Below, one piece after another: positions 1-10,627 of a stretch of 64,000 nt of DNA. The notes beneath the pieces are model-generated. The model was given only the letters and a program-made list of their open reading frames with translations. It was not told where the DNA came from and ran no database searches. A program made the position numbers and the translations under genes. Each line of letters opens with the position of its first letter. Positions within the stretch are counted from its first letter, which is position 1. This DNA comes from Enterobacter hormaechei subsp. hoffmannii (GTDB lineage Bacteria > Pseudomonadota > Gammaproteobacteria > Enterobacterales > Enterobacteriaceae), in assembly GCF_001729745.1 (NCBI RefSeq), contig NZ_CP017186.1, forward strand, positions 186,001 through 250,000, read 5' to 3'.

Positions 1-159
1 ACCGGCTACGGCGGCGCAGAGCTGGGCCTGAGCTACCCGGTGACGAAACACGTTCGTCTCTATACCCAGGTGTATAGCGGTTATGGCGAATCGCTGATCG
101 ACTATAACTTCAACCAGACCCGCGTTGGTGTGGGCGTCATGCTGAACGATATTTTCTAA
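1..159 (+). CDS. pldA: Outer membrane phospholipase A, C-terminal fragment
   Basis: Only the last 52 codons are in the window; the 5' part lies beyond the left edge. The readable frame starts at base 1 and ends with TAA at 157-159. It matches the C-terminal strands of PldA (OMPLA), a calcium-dependent outer-membrane phospholipase that hydrolyses phospholipids that have reached the outer leaflet. Alternating polar and hydrophobic residues (YPVTKHVRLYTQVYSGYGE) and a terminal phenylalanine, the usual outer-membrane beta-barrel signature, support this. It precedes recQ as in E. coli. The catalytic His/Ser part is not visible, so activity cannot be judged. Confidence 0.93.
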   Translation, partial: TGYGGAELGLSYPVTKHVRLYTQVYSGYGESLIDYNFNQTRVGVGVMLNDIF

Positions 160-249
160 GCTGCTCGAATGTTTTTGCGTTAAACGTTGAAGTTTCTCTC
201 TCAGGCGCTGAAAATAGCGCCTGTTTCATTTCTGGCATATGGGGTTAAC

Positions 250-2079
250 GTGGCGCAGGCGGAAGTATTGAATCAGGAATCGCTGGCTAAACAGGTTTTG
301 CATGAAACCTTTGGCTACCAGCAGTTCCGTCCTGGCCAGGAAACCATCATTGAAACCGTGCTGGAAGGCCGCGATTGCCTGGTGGTCATGCCGACCGGCG
401 GCGGAAAATCGCTCTGCTATCAGGTGCCCGCGCTGGTACTTAATGGCCTGACGGTTGTGGTCTCCCCCCTTATTTCCCTGATGAAAGACCAGGTCGACCA
501 GCTGCTTGCCAACGGCGTGGCGGCGGCCTGTCTTAACTCGACGCAAACCCGCGAGCAGCAGCAAGAGGTGATGGCCGGGTGCCGCACCGGGCAGATCCGC
601 CTGCTGTATATCGCGCCAGAGCGCCTGATGCTGGACAACTTCCTCGATCACCTGGCGCACTGGAACCCGGTGCTGCTGGCGGTGGATGAAGCGCACTGTA
701 TCTCCCAGTGGGGGCACGATTTCCGCCCGGAATATGCCGCCCTCGGCCAGCTGCGTCAGCGCTTCCCTGAGCTGCCGTTTATGGCGCTTACCGCCACGGC
801 GGATGACACCACGCGTCAGGACATCGTTCGCCTGCTGGGGCTGAAAGACCCCTATATTCAGGTCAGCAGCTTCGACCGGCCGAACATCCGCTATATGCTG
901 ATGGAAAAATTCAAGCCGCTGGATCAGCTCCTGCGCTACGTGCAGGAGCAGCGCGGCAAGTCCGGCATCATCTACTGCAACAGCCGCGCGAAGGTGGAAG
1001 ACACCGCTGCGCGTCTGCAAAATCGCGGCTTTAGCGCGGCGGCATACCATGCCGGGTTAGAAAACCACATCCGCGCCGACGTACAGGAAAAATTCCAGCG
1101 CGACGACCTGCAAATCGTGGTCGCAACGGTGGCGTTCGGGATGGGGATCAACAAGCCCAACGTGCGCTTTGTGGTGCACTTTGATATCCCGCGCAATATC
1201 GAATCCTATTATCAGGAAACCGGCCGCGCCGGGCGTGATGGCCTGCCTGCGGAAGCGATGCTGTTTTACGATCCGGCGGATATGGCGTGGCTGCGCCGCT
1301 GTCTCGAGGAGAAACCGCAAGGGCAGTTGCAGGATATCGAACGCCACAAGCTTAACGCGATGGGTGCCTTCGCCGAAGCGCAAACCTGCCGCCGTCTGGT
1401 GCTGCTCAACTACTTTGGTGAAGGGCGACAGGCGCCGTGCGGCAACTGCGATATCTGCCTCGACCCGCCGAAGCAGTACGACGGTCTGATGGACGCGCGC
1501 AAAGCGCTCTCGACTATCGGACGCGTGAACCAGCGCTTTGGGATGGGCTACGTCGTCGAAGTGCTGCGTGGGGCTAACAACCAGCGTATCCGCGACATGG
1601 GGCACGACAAGCTGCCGGTTTACGGCATCGGGAAAGACCAGAGCCACGAGCACTGGGTAAGCATCATCCGCCAGCTGATCCATCTCGGCTTTGCCACGCA
1701 AAATATTGCTCAGCACTCTGCGCTTCAGCTTACCGAAGCGGCGCGACCGGTCCTGCGCGGTGAGGTTGAACTGAAGCTCGCCGTTCCGCGCGTCGTCGCC
1801 CTGAAGCCGCGCGTGATGCAGAAATCCTACGGCGGCAACTACGATCGCAAGCTGTTCGCCAAGCTGCGCAAGCTGCGTAAAGCCATTGCCGATGAAGAGA
1901 ACATCCCGCCATACGTGGTGTTCAATGACGCGACGCTGATCGAGATGGCCGAGCAAATGCCACTCAGCGCCAGCGAGATGCTCAGCGTCAACGGCGTCGG
2001 CACGCGCAAGCTGGAGCGCTTTGGTAAAGAGTTTATGGCGCTTATCCGTTCCCACGCTGATGGTGATGATGAGGAGTAG
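250..2079 (+). CDS. recQ: ATP-dependent DNA helicase RecQ
   Basis: 3'-5' superfamily 2 helicase acting in recombination and in processing stalled forks. The GTG at 250 gives 609 residues, exactly the E. coli length, and begins MAQAEVLN. A G-rich ribosome site (GGGG, 241-244) sits just upstream. An upstream in-frame TTG at 187 would add 21 unconserved residues and is rejected. Visible features are Walker A MPTGGGKS near residues 47-54, the DEAH box ([14 protein letters not shown]), helicase motifs TATA and [10 protein letters not shown], the zinc-binding cysteines in CRR and CGNCDIC near residues 380-403, and a C-terminal HRDC domain. It follows pldA by 90 bp. Confidence 0.97.
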   Translation: MAQAEVLNQESLAKQVLHETFGYQQFRPGQETIIETVLEGRDCLVVMPTGGGKSLCYQVPALVLNGLTVVVSPLISLMKDQVDQLLANGVAAACLNSTQTREQQQEVMAGCRTGQIRLLYIAPERLMLDNFLDHLAHWNPVLLAVDEAHCISQWGHDFRPEYAALGQLRQRFPELPFMALTATADDTTRQDIVRLLGLKDPYIQVSSFDRPNIRYMLMEKFKPLDQLLRYVQEQRGKSGIIYCNSRAKVEDTAARLQNRGFSAAAYHAGLENHIRADVQEKFQRDDLQIVVATVAFGMGINKPNVRFVVHFDIPRNIESYYQETGRAGRDGLPAEAMLFYDPADMAWLRRCLEEKPQGQLQDIERHKLNAMGAFAEAQTCRRLVLLNYFGEGRQAPCGNCDICLDPPKQYDGLMDARKALSTIGRVNQRFGMGYVVEVLRGANNQRIRDMGHDKLPVYGIGKDQSHEHWVSIIRQLIHLGFATQNIAQHSALQLTEAARPVLRGEVELKLAVPRVVALKPRVMQKSYGGNYDRKLFAKLRKLRKAIADEENIPPYVVFNDATLIEMAEQMPLSASEMLSVNGVGTRKLERFGKEFMALIRSHADGDDEE

Positions 2080-2140
2080 TCAGCCGGGCGAAAAAGTGCC
2101 AGGATGATGACTCACTACATTATTTCCCCGCGAGCTAATT

Positions 2141-2761
2141 ATGTTAATGCTATTTCTCACCGTGGCGTTAGTGCACATCGTTGCGCTGATGAGCCCTGGC
2201 CCTGACTTCTTCTTCGTGTCACAAACGGCCGTCAGCCGCTCCCGCAAAGAGGCGATGATGGGTGTGCTCGGTATCACCATGGGCGTTATGGTCTGGGCGG
2301 CGGTTGCGCTGCTTGGTCTGAACCTGATCCTGGCGAAAATGGCGTGGCTGCATAACATCATCATGGTTGGCGGCGGTCTGTACCTGTGCTGGATGGGCTA
2401 CCAGATGCTGCGCGGGGCGCTGAAGAAAGAAGAGAAAAAGCCGGAAGAGCCAAAGGTTGAGCTGGCAACGGGCGGCCGTAGCTTTGTGAAAGGGCTGCTG
2501 ACTAACCTGGCGAACCCGAAAGCGATTATTTACTTCGGCTCTGTGTTCTCGCTGTTTGTAGGGGATAACGTCGGTGCGGGCGCGCGCTGGGGGATCTTCC
2601 TGCTAATCGTTGTTGAGACGTTCGCCTGGTTTACCGTTGTGGCAAGCCTGTTTGCTTTACCGGCGATGCGTCGCGGCTACCAGCGCATCGCGAAGTGGAT
2701 CGACGGCTTTGCCGGCGCACTGTTCGCCGGCTTCGGCATTCATCTCATCATTTCTCGCTAA
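2141..2761 (+). CDS. rhtC: L-threonine exporter RhtC (LysE family)
   Basis: Inner-membrane exporter of threonine in the RhtB/LysE family. It has 206 residues as in E. coli. It shows the family pattern of about six hydrophobic segments and the N-terminal signature [20 protein letters not shown] near residue 18. The segment [19 protein letters not shown] is typical of the second half. The charged loop [11 protein letters not shown] near residues 96-106 is more lysine/glutamate-rich than I recall in E. coli. It converges with rhtB and their last 4 bp overlap (2758-2761). Confidence 0.96.
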   Translation: MLMLFLTVALVHIVALMSPGPDFFFVSQTAVSRSRKEAMMGVLGITMGVMVWAAVALLGLNLILAKMAWLHNIIMVGGGLYLCWMGYQMLRGALKKEEKKPEEPKVELATGGRSFVKGLLTNLANPKAIIYFGSVFSLFVGDNVGAGARWGIFLLIVVETFAWFTVVASLFALPAMRRGYQRIAKWIDGFAGALFAGFGIHLIISR

Positions 2762-3378
2762 GCATGACGCGCTGACGCAAGCAGCGCGCCAACCAGCATA
2801 AACAGCGAACCAAAGACTTTGTTCAGGGCCTTCATCTGCTTAGGCCCTTTGATCCACGCCGCAATTCGCTGCGCCAGCGTCGCGTAACCAATCATCACAA
2901 TGATATCGACAATAATGGTGGTCGCGCCCAGCACCACGTACTGCATCACCTGGGGCTGATGCGGCACGATAAACTGCGGGAACAGGGCGGCGAGGAACAC
3001 AATGCTTTTCGGGTTGGTCAGGTTAACGAATACCGCGCGCTTAAACAGGTGGCCGCGTGATTGCGTCCGGGAGAGCGTATGCAGATCAATCGAGCCTGCG
3101 GCGCGCCACTGTTGAATACCCAGCCAGATAAGATACGCTGCGCCAGCCCATTTCAGCACCTCGAAGGCCAGCACCGAACGGGAGAACAGCGTGCCCAGAC
3201 CAATCCCCACCAGCACAATGTGAATGCCAAGCCCTGTCTGTAAACCGGCAATTGACGCCGCCGCGCCGCGATAGCCGTGATTAATGGAGGTGGTCATGGT
3301 GTTGATTGCGCCCGAGCCAGGTGAAAGGCTGAGGATGATGGATGTCAGCAGGTAAGCGAACCACCACTCGAAGGTCAT
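2758..3378 (-). CDS. rhtB: Homoserine/homoserine lactone exporter RhtB
   Basis: Inner-membrane LysE-family exporter of homoserine and homoserine lactone. It has 206 residues. The N-terminus [20 protein letters not shown] and the motif [14 protein letters not shown] match RhtB, and the second half carries [19 protein letters not shown]. It is a paralogue of the neighbouring rhtC but is transcribed towards it, with a 4-bp tail-to-tail overlap of stop codons. Its 5' side faces pldB across about 110 bp that must hold both divergent promoters. Confidence 0.96.
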   Translation of the reverse strand: MTFEWWFAYLLTSIILSLSPGSGAINTMTTSINHGYRGAAASIAGLQTGLGIHIVLVGIGLGTLFSRSVLAFEVLKWAGAAYLIWLGIQQWRAAGSIDLHTLSRTQSRGHLFKRAVFVNLTNPKSIVFLAALFPQFIVPHQPQVMQYVVLGATTIIVDIIVMIGYATLAQRIAAWIKGPKQMKALNKVFGSLFMLVGALLASARHA

Positions 3379-3489
3379 TTGAAACTCCCGGATCGTCTGT
3401 TTTTATGCCACAATACGCTATTGTTGAGTCATTTTGTGACCGGTGACGAAAAAAACGATATTCCCTGAATTACGGGGGGTGGAAACCCA

Positions 3490-4482
3490 ATGTTTCAGCA
3501 GAAAAAGGACTGGGAAACACGAGAAAACGCATTTGCTGCTTTCTCCATGGGGCCGCTGACCGATTTCTGGCGCCAGCGTGAGGAAGATGAGTTTATGGGC
3601 GTCGGGGATATCCCGGTACGCTTCGTTCGTTTCCATGATGAAAAAAATGACCGGGTGATTGTGGTTTGCCCCGGGCGCATCGAAAGCTATATCAAATATG
3701 CCGAGCTGGCGTATGACCTGTTCCATCTGGGCTTTGATGTGTTAATTATCGACCATCGCGGGCAGGGGCTTTCCGGCCGGATGCTGCCGGATACCCATCG
3801 CGGTCACGTGGATAACTTCAGCGATTACGTCGACGATCTGGCCGCGTTCTGGCAGCAGGAAGTGCAGCCCGGACCGTGGCGCAAGCGTTATATTCTTGCC
3901 CACTCCATGGGGGGCGCGATCTCGACGTTGTTTTTGCAGCGCCATAAGCACCAGTGCGACGCCATTGCGCTGACCGCGCCGATGTACGGCATTGTGATAC
4001 GTTTTCCTGACTGGATGGTGCGCCATCTTCTCGACTGGGCTGAGGGCCATCAGCGCATTCGTGAAGGCTATGCCATAGGAACAGGACGCTGGCGGGCGTT
4101 GCCGTTTGCCATCAACGTGTTAACCCACAGTCGGCAGCGTTATCGCCGCAACCTGCGTTTTTATGCCGATGAACCGCGTCTGCGGGTCGGCGGCCCCACC
4201 TGGCACTGGGTGCGGGAAGGTATTCATGCCGGTGAGCAGGTGCTGGCGGGCGTAGGCGATGATGACACGCCGACGCTCCTGATCCAGGCGGAAGAAGAGC
4301 GTGTGGTGGATAACCGCATGCATGACCGCTATTGTGAACTTCGCGCCGCGGCGGGCCATCCCTGTGAAGGGGGTAAACCGCTGGTCATCAACGGTGCGTA
4401 CCATGAGATCCTTTTTGAAAAGGACGCTATGCGCTCAGTCGCGCTCAACGCCATTGTTGAATTTTTCAACAGGCATAACTGA
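3490..4482 (+). CDS. pldB: Lysophospholipase L2
   Basis: Alpha/beta hydrolase that releases fatty acid from lysophospholipids at the inner membrane. It has 330 residues. The nucleophile elbow AHSMGG places the serine at residue 139, and IDHRGQG and GAYHEILFE fit the family's core and the catalytic-histidine region. The C-terminus ends at FFNRHN, about ten residues shorter than the E. coli protein as I remember it, so the tail after the last helix is missing. It lies 31 bp upstream of yigL and is probably co-transcribed with it. Confidence 0.95.
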   Translation: MFQQKKDWETRENAFAAFSMGPLTDFWRQREEDEFMGVGDIPVRFVRFHDEKNDRVIVVCPGRIESYIKYAELAYDLFHLGFDVLIIDHRGQGLSGRMLPDTHRGHVDNFSDYVDDLAAFWQQEVQPGPWRKRYILAHSMGGAISTLFLQRHKHQCDAIALTAPMYGIVIRFPDWMVRHLLDWAEGHQRIREGYAIGTGRWRALPFAINVLTHSRQRYRRNLRFYADEPRLRVGGPTWHWVREGIHAGEQVLAGVGDDDTPTLLIQAEEERVVDNRMHDRYCELRAAAGHPCEGGKPLVINGAYHEILFEKDAMRSVALNAIVEFFNRHN

Positions 4483-4513
4483 TTATTGTTTTCCACCAGA
4501 GGTTGAAATCCCT

Positions 4514-5314
4514 ATGTACCAGGTTGTTGCATCTGATTTAGATGGCACGCTGCTTTCCCCCGACCACACACTGTCGCCTTATGCGAAAGAGACCTTAAAA
4601 CTCCTGACTGCCCGTGGCGTGAACTTTGTGTTCGCCACCGGCCGCCACCACGTGGACGTGGGGCAGATCCGCGATAACCTGGAGATCAAGTCGTACATGA
4701 TCACCTCCAACGGTGCGCGCGTACACGACACGGACGGCAACCTGATTTTTACCCACAATCTCGATCGCGACATCGCCACTGATTTGTTCGGCATTGTGCA
4801 TAACAACCCGGATATCGTCACTAACGTTTACCGCGACGACGAGTGGTTTATGAACCGTCATCGCCCGGACGAAATGCGTTTCTTCAAGGAAGCCGTCTTC
4901 AACTACTCCCTGTATGAACCGGGTTTGCTGGATCCTGAAGGGATCAGCAAGGTGTTCTTTACCTGCGAAAGTCACGAAGCGCTGCTTCCGCTGGAGCAGG
5001 CGATCAACGCCCGCTGGGGAGACCGCGTGAACGTGAGCTTCTCCACGCTGACTTGTCTGGAAGTGATGGCGGGCGGGGTGTCCAAAGGTCACGCGCTGGA
5101 AGCGGTCGCGAAGCGTCTGGGCTTTGATCTGAAAGACTGCATCGCGTTCGGCGATGGCATGAACGATGCCGAGATGCTCTCCATGGCGGGCAAAGGCTGC
5201 ATCATGCAGAACGCGCACCAGCGCCTGAAAGATCTGCACCCGGAGCTGGAAGTGATTGGCACCAACGCAGACAACGCGGTACCTAAGTATTTGCGCAAAC
5301 TGTTCCTTGAATAA
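4514..5314 (+). CDS. yigL: HAD-superfamily Cof-type phosphatase YigL (pyridoxal phosphate phosphatase)
   Basis: Cytosolic haloacid-dehalogenase phosphatase. In E. coli YigL dephosphorylates pyridoxal phosphate and sugar phosphates, and its mRNA is a target of the sRNA SgrS during sugar-phosphate stress. The start ATG at 4514 gives 266 residues, the E. coli length; the open frame extends upstream into pldB but without conservation. Motif I is DLDGTLLS near residues 8-15 (nucleophile Asp), motif II ATGRH, and motifs III/IV are a conserved Lys (GGVSKGHAL) and FGDGMNDAEML. In E. coli the SgrS effect acts through pldB-yigL mRNA processing; I did not verify a pairing site here. Confidence 0.94.
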   Translation: MYQVVASDLDGTLLSPDHTLSPYAKETLKLLTARGVNFVFATGRHHVDVGQIRDNLEIKSYMITSNGARVHDTDGNLIFTHNLDRDIATDLFGIVHNNPDIVTNVYRDDEWFMNRHRPDEMRFFKEAVFNYSLYEPGLLDPEGISKVFFTCESHEALLPLEQAINARWGDRVNVSFSTLTCLEVMAGGVSKGHALEAVAKRLGFDLKDCIAFGDGMNDAEMLSMAGKGCIMQNAHQRLKDLHPELEVIGTNADNAVPKYLRKLFLE

Positions 5315-5396
5315 TCTTCATTTGATTATTTATTGTTCAGATGTCAACTAAAGAGTTCGCTACAATGCCTCTCCTTCTTTCTGAGAGACAAGCATT

Positions 5397-6296
5397 GTGG
5401 CGCTACTCATTATCACCACTATCCTGTGGGCCTTCTCCTTTAGCCTGATTGGCGAATACCTTGCCGGATCGGTCGACAGCTACTTTTCGGTGCTGATGCG
5501 TGTGGGGCTGGCGGCGCTGGTGTTCCTGCCGTTCCTGCGTACCCGCGGGCAATCGCTGAAAACCATTCTGCTGTATATGCTGGTGGGCGCGATGCAGCTC
5601 GGCATCATGTACCTGTTCAGCTTCCGGGCTTACGTCTACCTCTCCGTCTCGGAATTTCTGCTCTTTACCGTGCTCACGCCGCTCTATATCACGCTGATTT
5701 ACGACCTGCTCAGCAGGCGCCGCCTGCGCTGGGGATATCTGCTGAGCGCGGCGCTGGCAGTCATTGGCGCGGCGATAATTCGCTATGACAAGGTGAGCGA
5801 TCACTTCTGGACCGGGCTGATGTTCGTCCAGCTCGCCAATATCAGCTTCGCCATCGGGATGGTGGGCTACAAACGCCTCATGGAGACCCGCCCGATGCCG
5901 CAGCATAACGCGTTTGCGTGGTTCTATATGGGCGCGGCGATTGTCGCGATTGCGGCATGGTTTATGCTCGGCAACCCGCAAAAGCTGCCGACCACCCCCG
6001 TGCAGTGGAGCGTTCTGGTCTGGCTGGGCGTGGTGGCCTCGGGGCTGGGCTACTTTATGTGGAACTACGGCGCGACGCAGGTAGACGCCGGAACGCTGGG
6101 GATCATGAACAACGTGCACGTGCCGGCGGGGCTACTGGTGAACCTCGCCATCTGGCAGGAACAGCCGCACTGGCCGAGTTTCCTTATTGGGGGAACGGTG
6201 ATCCTGGCTTCGCTGTGGGTACATCGCCGCTGGGTCGCTCCGCGCTCCGCACAAACGGAAGATGGTCGCACGCGTGGTTCCGCGCTGAGCGAATAA
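5397..6296 (+). CDS. yigM: DMT-superfamily permease YigM, biotin transporter
   Basis: Ten-helix EamA/drug-metabolite-transporter family permease; E. coli YigM is the high-affinity biotin importer. The GTG start at 5397 gives 299 residues, the E. coli length ([20 protein letters not shown]). Typical features are the duplicated EamA halves, [18 protein letters not shown] near residue 222 and the C-terminal [11 protein letters not shown]. The last 113 bp (6184-6296) overlap the 3' end of metR on the opposite strand. The C-terminal tail, encoded in the overlap, is basic and cytosolic. Confidence 0.92.
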   Translation: MALLIITTILWAFSFSLIGEYLAGSVDSYFSVLMRVGLAALVFLPFLRTRGQSLKTILLYMLVGAMQLGIMYLFSFRAYVYLSVSEFLLFTVLTPLYITLIYDLLSRRRLRWGYLLSAALAVIGAAIIRYDKVSDHFWTGLMFVQLANISFAIGMVGYKRLMETRPMPQHNAFAWFYMGAAIVAIAAWFMLGNPQKLPTTPVQWSVLVWLGVVASGLGYFMWNYGATQVDAGTLGIMNNVHVPAGLLVNLAIWQEQPHWPSFLIGGTVILASLWVHRRWVAPRSAQTEDGRTRGSALSE

Positions 6297-7137
6297 ACGC
6301 TTCCGTAATCGGCTGACGCTGCTCGCCGTCGCGCACGGCGGCGTACAGCCGGCTCCACAGTCCTTCACCCAGGGTTTTGGTAACCACCAGACCCTGGCGT
6401 TCAACCGTCTCGACCACCCAGTGCGGCAGCGCCGCAATTCCCATTCTGGCCGCCACCATCTGAATTAACAGCAGCGTGTTATCCACGCTCTTCAGCTGTG
6501 GGCTGATGCCTGCGGGTTGCAGGAAATGGCGCCAGATATCCAGACGACTGCGCTGTACCGGGTAAATCAGCAGCGTCTCCGTTGCCAGATCTTCCGGCGT
6601 GATGCGCGTTTTGGCGGCCAGCGGATGGTCCGGGGCCAGCACCAGACGTACCTCAAAATCAAACATTGGCGAATAGTGCAGACCGCTGCGCGGCAGAATA
6701 TCTGAGGTCATCACCAGATCCAGCTCACCCTGCTGAAGCGACGGCTGCGGATCAAACGTGACGCCGGACTTGAAGTCCATCTCCACCTGCGGCCACTTCT
6801 GGCGGAAGTTCTCAAGCGCGGGGGTCAGCCACTGAATACAGCTGTGACACTCAATGGCGATGCGCAGGGTGGTCTGCTGCGGCTCGTTGCAGGACTGCAA
6901 CGCGCTGGCAATCTGCGGCAGCACCTGGTTCGCCAGCTGAAGCAAAATTTCGCCCTGCGGCGTAAAGCGCAAAGGCTGGCTCTTACGCACAAAAAGACGA
7001 AAGCCGAGGCGTTGTTCCAGATCGCTGAACTGGTGAGAAAGGGCAGACTGAGTCTGGTGCAGCGTGGCCGCTGCCGCCGCAAGAGAACCGCAGTTCCGCA
7101 ACGCTTGTAGCGTTTTCAGGTGTTTTATCTCGATCAT
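6184..7137 (-). CDS. metR: LysR-type activator MetR
   Basis: Homocysteine-responsive LysR-family regulator that activates metE and metH and represses itself. It has 317 residues as in E. coli. The N-terminal winged helix-turn-helix reads [20 protein letters not shown] then [19 protein letters not shown], followed by the effector-binding domain. It diverges from metE across 115 bp holding MetR and MetJ sites. Its own start codon overlaps a TGAA-N5-TTCA box, consistent with autoregulation. The 3' end overlaps yigM by 113 bp in antisense. Confidence 0.97.
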   Translation of the reverse strand: MIEIKHLKTLQALRNCGSLAAAAATLHQTQSALSHQFSDLEQRLGFRLFVRKSQPLRFTPQGEILLQLANQVLPQIASALQSCNEPQQTTLRIAIECHSCIQWLTPALENFRQKWPQVEMDFKSGVTFDPQPSLQQGELDLVMTSDILPRSGLHYSPMFDFEVRLVLAPDHPLAAKTRITPEDLATETLLIYPVQRSRLDIWRHFLQPAGISPQLKSVDNTLLLIQMVAARMGIAALPHWVVETVERQGLVVTKTLGEGLWSRLYAAVRDGEQRQPITEAFIRSARNHACDHLPFVRSAERPSGDVPTAKPGSPFPQ

Positions 7138-7149
7138 GAAAGTCCTTCA
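7137..7149. promoter_or_regulatory. MetR recognition box
   Basis: TGAA-AGTCC-TTCA fits the known MetR/LysR consensus TGAA-N5-TTCA. It overlaps the first base of the metR start codon and lies about 105 bp upstream of metE. A second TGAA at 7158-7161 has only a poor right half, matching the usual weak second site. Site assignment is by motif only. Confidence 0.8.
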
Positions 7150-7200
7150 CTTCGCCATGAACATTTTGCGCTTGAGGAATATACAGTACCTGCCAATTAT

Positions 7201-7224
7201 AGATGTGTAAACATCTGGACGTCT
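7201..7224. promoter_or_regulatory. Three tandem met boxes (MetJ operator)
   Basis: Consecutive 8-mers AGATGTGT, AAACATCT and GGACGTCT match the MetJ met-box consensus AGACGTCT at roughly 5, 5 and 7 of 8 positions. The array lies 29-52 bp upstream of the metE start, where MetJ with S-adenosylmethionine would block transcription. Confidence 0.85.
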
Positions 7225-7252
7225 AAATAACGAATTTCACAAGGGGCATACC

Positions 7253-9514
7253 ATGACAATCCGCACTCACACTCTCGGTTTCCCTCGCGTTGGCCTGCGT
7301 CGCGAGCTAAAAAAAGCGCAAGAAAGCTACTGGGCAGGTAACGCCACCCGTGAAGAACTGCTGGCGGTGGGACGTGAGCTGCGCGCGCGTCACTGGGATC
7401 AGCAAAAACAGGCGGGCATTGACCTGCTGCCGGTGGGCGATTTCGCCTGGTACGACCATGTTCTGACCACCAGCCTGCTGCTTGGCAACGTGCCGGCTCG
7501 TCATCAGAACAACGATGGATCGGTGGATATCGATACCCTGTTCCGCATCGGCCGTGGCCGCGCGCCAACGGGTGAGCCAGCGGCGGCGGCGGAAATGACC
7601 AAGTGGTTCAACACCAACTATCACTATATGGTGCCGGAGTTCGTTAAAGGCCAGCAGTTCAAACTGACCTGGACCCAGCTTCTGGATGAAGTGGACGAAG
7701 CGCTGGCGCTGGGTCACCAGGTGAAACCCGTGCTGCTGGGGCCGATAACCTACCTGTGGCTGGGCAAAGTGAAAGGCGAACAGTTCGACCGCCTCAGCCT
7801 GCTGAACGACATTCTGCCGGTTTATAAGCATGTGCTGATTGAGCTGGGCAAACGCGGCATTCAGTGGGTGCAAATCGATGAACCGGCGCTGGTGCTTGAG
7901 CTGCCGCAGGCGTGGCTGGACGCCTTCAAACCGGCGTATAACGCGCTCACCGGGCAGGTGAAGCTGCTGCTGACCACCTACTTCGAAGGCGTCACGCCGA
8001 ACCTGAAAACCATTACCGCGCTGCCGGTTCAGGGTCTGCACGTTGACCTCGTTCACGGCAAAGACGATGTAGCAGAGTTGCACAAGCGTCTGCCAGTGGA
8101 CTGGCTGCTCTCTGCCGGTCTGGTGAATGGTCGTAACGTCTGGCGTGCCGATCTCACCGAGAAATATGCACAAATTAAAGACATAGTCGGTAAACGTGAA
8201 TTGTGGGTGGCTTCTTCCTGTTCCCTGCTGCATAGCCCGATTGACCTGAGCGTGGAGACCCGACTCGACCCTGAGGTGAAAAGCTGGTTTGCCTTCGCCC
8301 TGCAAAAGTGTGAGGAGCTGGCTCTGCTGCGCGACGCGTTGAACAGCGGCGACACGGCAGCGATTAGCGACTGGAGCGCTCCGATCCAGGCGCGCCGTCA
8401 CTCGACGCGCGTGCATAACCCGGCAGTGGAAAAACGTCTGGCGGCCATCACCGCCCGGGACAGCCAGCGCCAGAGCCCGTATGAAGTGCGCGCCGAAGCC
8501 CAGCGTGCGCGCTTTAACCTGCCCGCGTGGCCGACCACGACAATCGGCTCCTTCCCGCAGACTACCGAGATCCGCAGCCTGCGCCTGGACTTCAAAAAGG
8601 GCAATCTGGATGCGAATCACTACCGCACCGGTATTGCGGAACACATCAAACAGGCGATTGTCGAGCAGGAACGTTTAGGTCTGGACGTGCTGGTGCACGG
8701 TGAAGCCGAGCGTAACGACATGGTGGAATACTTCGGTGAGCACCTGGACGGGTTTGTCTTTACCCAGAACGGTTGGGTGCAGAGCTACGGCTCCCGCTGC
8801 GTGAAGCCGCCGGTGGTAATCGGCGACGTCAGCCGCCCGGAAGCGATTACCGTGGAGTGGGCGAAGTATGCCCAGTCTCTGACCGACAAACCGGTAAAAG
8901 GCATGCTGACGGGTCCGGTGACCATTCTCTGCTGGTCGTTCCCGCGTGAAGACGTAACCCGGGAAACCATCGCCAAACAGATCGCCCTGGCGCTGCGCGA
9001 TGAAGTTGCGGATCTGGAAGCGGCCGGGATTGGCATCATTCAGATCGACGAACCTGCGCTGCGTGAAGGTTTGCCGCTGCGTCGCAGCGACTGGGATGCT
9101 TACTTACAGTGGGGCGTGGAGGCGTTCCGCCTCAACGCGGCTGTCGCGAAGGACGATACGCAGATCCACACCCACATGTGTTACTGCGAATTTAACGACA
9201 TCATGGACTCCATTGCCGCGCTCGACGCCGATGTGATCACCATCGAGACCTCGCGTTCAGACATGGAGCTGCTGGAGTCGTTCGAAGAGTTCGACTACCC
9301 GAACGAAATCGGGCCGGGCGTGTACGACATTCACTCCCCGAATGTGCCAAGCGTGGAGTGGATTGAATCGCTGCTGCAAAAAGCGGCCCAGCGCATCCCG
9401 GCGGAACGTCTTTGGGTAAACCCGGACTGCGGCCTGAAAACCCGTGGCTGGCCTGAAACCCGCGCGGCGCTGGCGAACATGGTGCAGGCGGCGCAGAATT
9501 TGCGTCAGGCTTGA
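7253..9514 (+). CDS. metE: Cobalamin-independent methionine synthase
   Basis: Transfers a methyl group from 5-methyltetrahydropteroyl-triglutamate to homocysteine, the last step of methionine synthesis without B12. It has 753 residues, the E. coli length. Two homologous barrel halves are visible: the N-terminal half starts [20 protein letters not shown], and the catalytic half starts near residue 430 at [14 protein letters not shown]. Zinc ligands are seen in [10 protein letters not shown] (His641, Cys643) and NPDCGLKTR (Cys726). The ribosome site is AAGGGG at 7241-7246. Regulated by MetR and MetJ from the shared upstream region. Confidence 0.98.
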   Translation: MTIRTHTLGFPRVGLRRELKKAQESYWAGNATREELLAVGRELRARHWDQQKQAGIDLLPVGDFAWYDHVLTTSLLLGNVPARHQNNDGSVDIDTLFRIGRGRAPTGEPAAAAEMTKWFNTNYHYMVPEFVKGQQFKLTWTQLLDEVDEALALGHQVKPVLLGPITYLWLGKVKGEQFDRLSLLNDILPVYKHVLIELGKRGIQWVQIDEPALVLELPQAWLDAFKPAYNALTGQVKLLLTTYFEGVTPNLKTITALPVQGLHVDLVHGKDDVAELHKRLPVDWLLSAGLVNGRNVWRADLTEKYAQIKDIVGKRELWVASSCSLLHSPIDLSVETRLDPEVKSWFAFALQKCEELALLRDALNSGDTAAISDWSAPIQARRHSTRVHNPAVEKRLAAITARDSQRQSPYEVRAEAQRARFNLPAWPTTTIGSFPQTTEIRSLRLDFKKGNLDANHYRTGIAEHIKQAIVEQERLGLDVLVHGEAERNDMVEYFGEHLDGFVFTQNGWVQSYGSRCVKPPVVIGDVSRPEAITVEWAKYAQSLTDKPVKGMLTGPVTILCWSFPREDVTRETIAKQIALALRDEVADLEAAGIGIIQIDEPALREGLPLRRSDWDAYLQWGVEAFRLNAAVAKDDTQIHTHMCYCEFNDIMDSIAALDADVITIETSRSDMELLESFEEFDYPNEIGPGVYDIHSPNVPSVEWIESLLQKAAQRIPAERLWVNPDCGLKTRGWPETRAALANMVQAAQNLRQA

Positions 9515-9524
9515 TGAAATGTAG

Positions 9525-9557
9525 GCCCGGTCAGGCGTAGCCGCCACCGGGCTTTTT
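9525..9557. terminator. REP-like hairpin with T-run between metE and dlhH
   Basis: GCCCGGT (9525-9531) pairs with ACCGGGC (9546-9552), with an inner GGCG/CGCC stem, followed by TTTTT. The GTAGGCCCGG start resembles enterobacterial REP palindromes. It sits between converging genes and may terminate metE. Confidence 0.75.
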
Positions 9558-9561
9558 GCTT

Positions 9562-10368
9562 TTACGCTTTTTTCCCGCCGTACTGGCTAAACCATGTCAG
9601 CATCCGCTGCCAGCCATCTTTCGCCGATTCCGCATGATAGCTCGGACGATAATCGGCATTAAAGGCGTGCCCGGCTTCCGGATACACCACAATTTCCGCC
9701 TTCGCGTTTGCTGCGCGCAACGCATGGCGCATGGTCTCGACCGTATCAAGCGGGATCCCGGTATCCTGACCGCCATAGAGCCCCAACACAGGCGCATTTA
9801 AATCCGTCGCAATATCAACAGGTTGCTTCGGTGAATTCAGCGTTTTTTCACCCACCAGCTTGCCGTACCAGGCCACGGCCGCTTTTAGCTGCGGGTTATG
9901 CGCGGCGTACAACCAGCTAATGCGTCCGCCCCAACAGAAGCCAGTCACCATCAGACGATGCGCATCGCCACCGTTGCGCGCTGCCCAGCTGGCAACGTGG
10001 TCGAGATCGGCCAGCACCTGCGCGTCCGGCACTTTGCTGACCAGGTTGCTGAACAGCGTCGGGATGTCGCTGTAATCATTCGGATCGCCCTGACGGAAAT
10101 AGAGTTCCGGCGCAACGGCCAGGTAACCCTCCAGCGCCAGACGGCGGCAGAGGTCGCGAATATGTTCATGAACGCCAAATATTTCCTGCACCACGATCAC
10201 GATGGGCAGCGGGCCATCGGCGGATTTTGGCCGCGCGTGGTACGCTGGCATGTTCTCTCCCTGGGAGGGAATGGAGGTCTCGCCTGCGGTAATGGCCTCT
10301 TCAGGGGTTGAGACGATGGTTGAAGCATGCGGGGCCGCAGCAGGTGCAAAACCGGTTTTTTCAGTCAT
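9562..10368 (-). CDS. dlhH: Dienelactone hydrolase family protein (YsgA/DlhH)
   Basis: Putative cytosolic carboxymethylenebutenolidase-like alpha/beta hydrolase of 268 residues. The catalytic triad is readable: Cys144 in GFCWGG, Asp201 in GGQDTGI and His233 in AGHAFNADY. A cysteine nucleophile is diagnostic of the dienelactone hydrolase family. The physiological substrate is not known to me. The start ATG has a GGAG site just upstream. It converges with metE and diverges from udp, as in E. coli. Confidence 0.9.
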   Translation of the reverse strand: MTEKTGFAPAAAPHASTIVSTPEEAITAGETSIPSQGENMPAYHARPKSADGPLPIVIVVQEIFGVHEHIRDLCRRLALEGYLAVAPELYFRQGDPNDYSDIPTLFSNLVSKVPDAQVLADLDHVASWAARNGGDAHRLMVTGFCWGGRISWLYAAHNPQLKAAVAWYGKLVGEKTLNSPKQPVDIATDLNAPVLGLYGGQDTGIPLDTVETMRHALRAANAKAEIVVYPEAGHAFNADYRPSYHAESAKDGWQRMLTWFSQYGGKKA

Positions 10369-10487
10369 GGCATTCTCCGTACCAATGAATGGATTAGCGC
10401 AAAGATAAATATAGACACCAGGTTAACAACCCACAGTGCCTTATAGCGTCTATCTTTTGTGCAGCACCCGGCGATATAACTTGTTAA

Positions 10488-10555
10488 TGTGATGTGAATC
10501 ACCATTTTATGGAAATTAACTGCAATCATTTTCATTCATGGTGAGGTGTGTCACG
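10488..10555 (+). promoter_or_regulatory. Tandem CRP sites upstream of udp
   Basis: TGTGA-TGTGAA-TCACC at 10488-10503 and GGTGA-GGTGTG-TCACG at 10540-10555 both fit the CRP consensus TGTGA-N6-TCACA. Their left ends are 52 bp apart. In E. coli the udp promoter has two CRP sites flanking a CytR site; this arrangement matches. The CytR site between them is inferred, not resolved. Confidence 0.8.
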
Positions 10556-10627
10556 AAATAATGCACATTGCTTCTGTAAAGTACCGTTTTACTTCTTCTG
10601 ACAAACCGACCCACAGAGGAGTCACCT

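Noticed and set aside
7307..8644. 445-codon frame opposite metE
   Set aside because: Shadow of metE; no conserved motif and no promoter or ribosome site on that strand.
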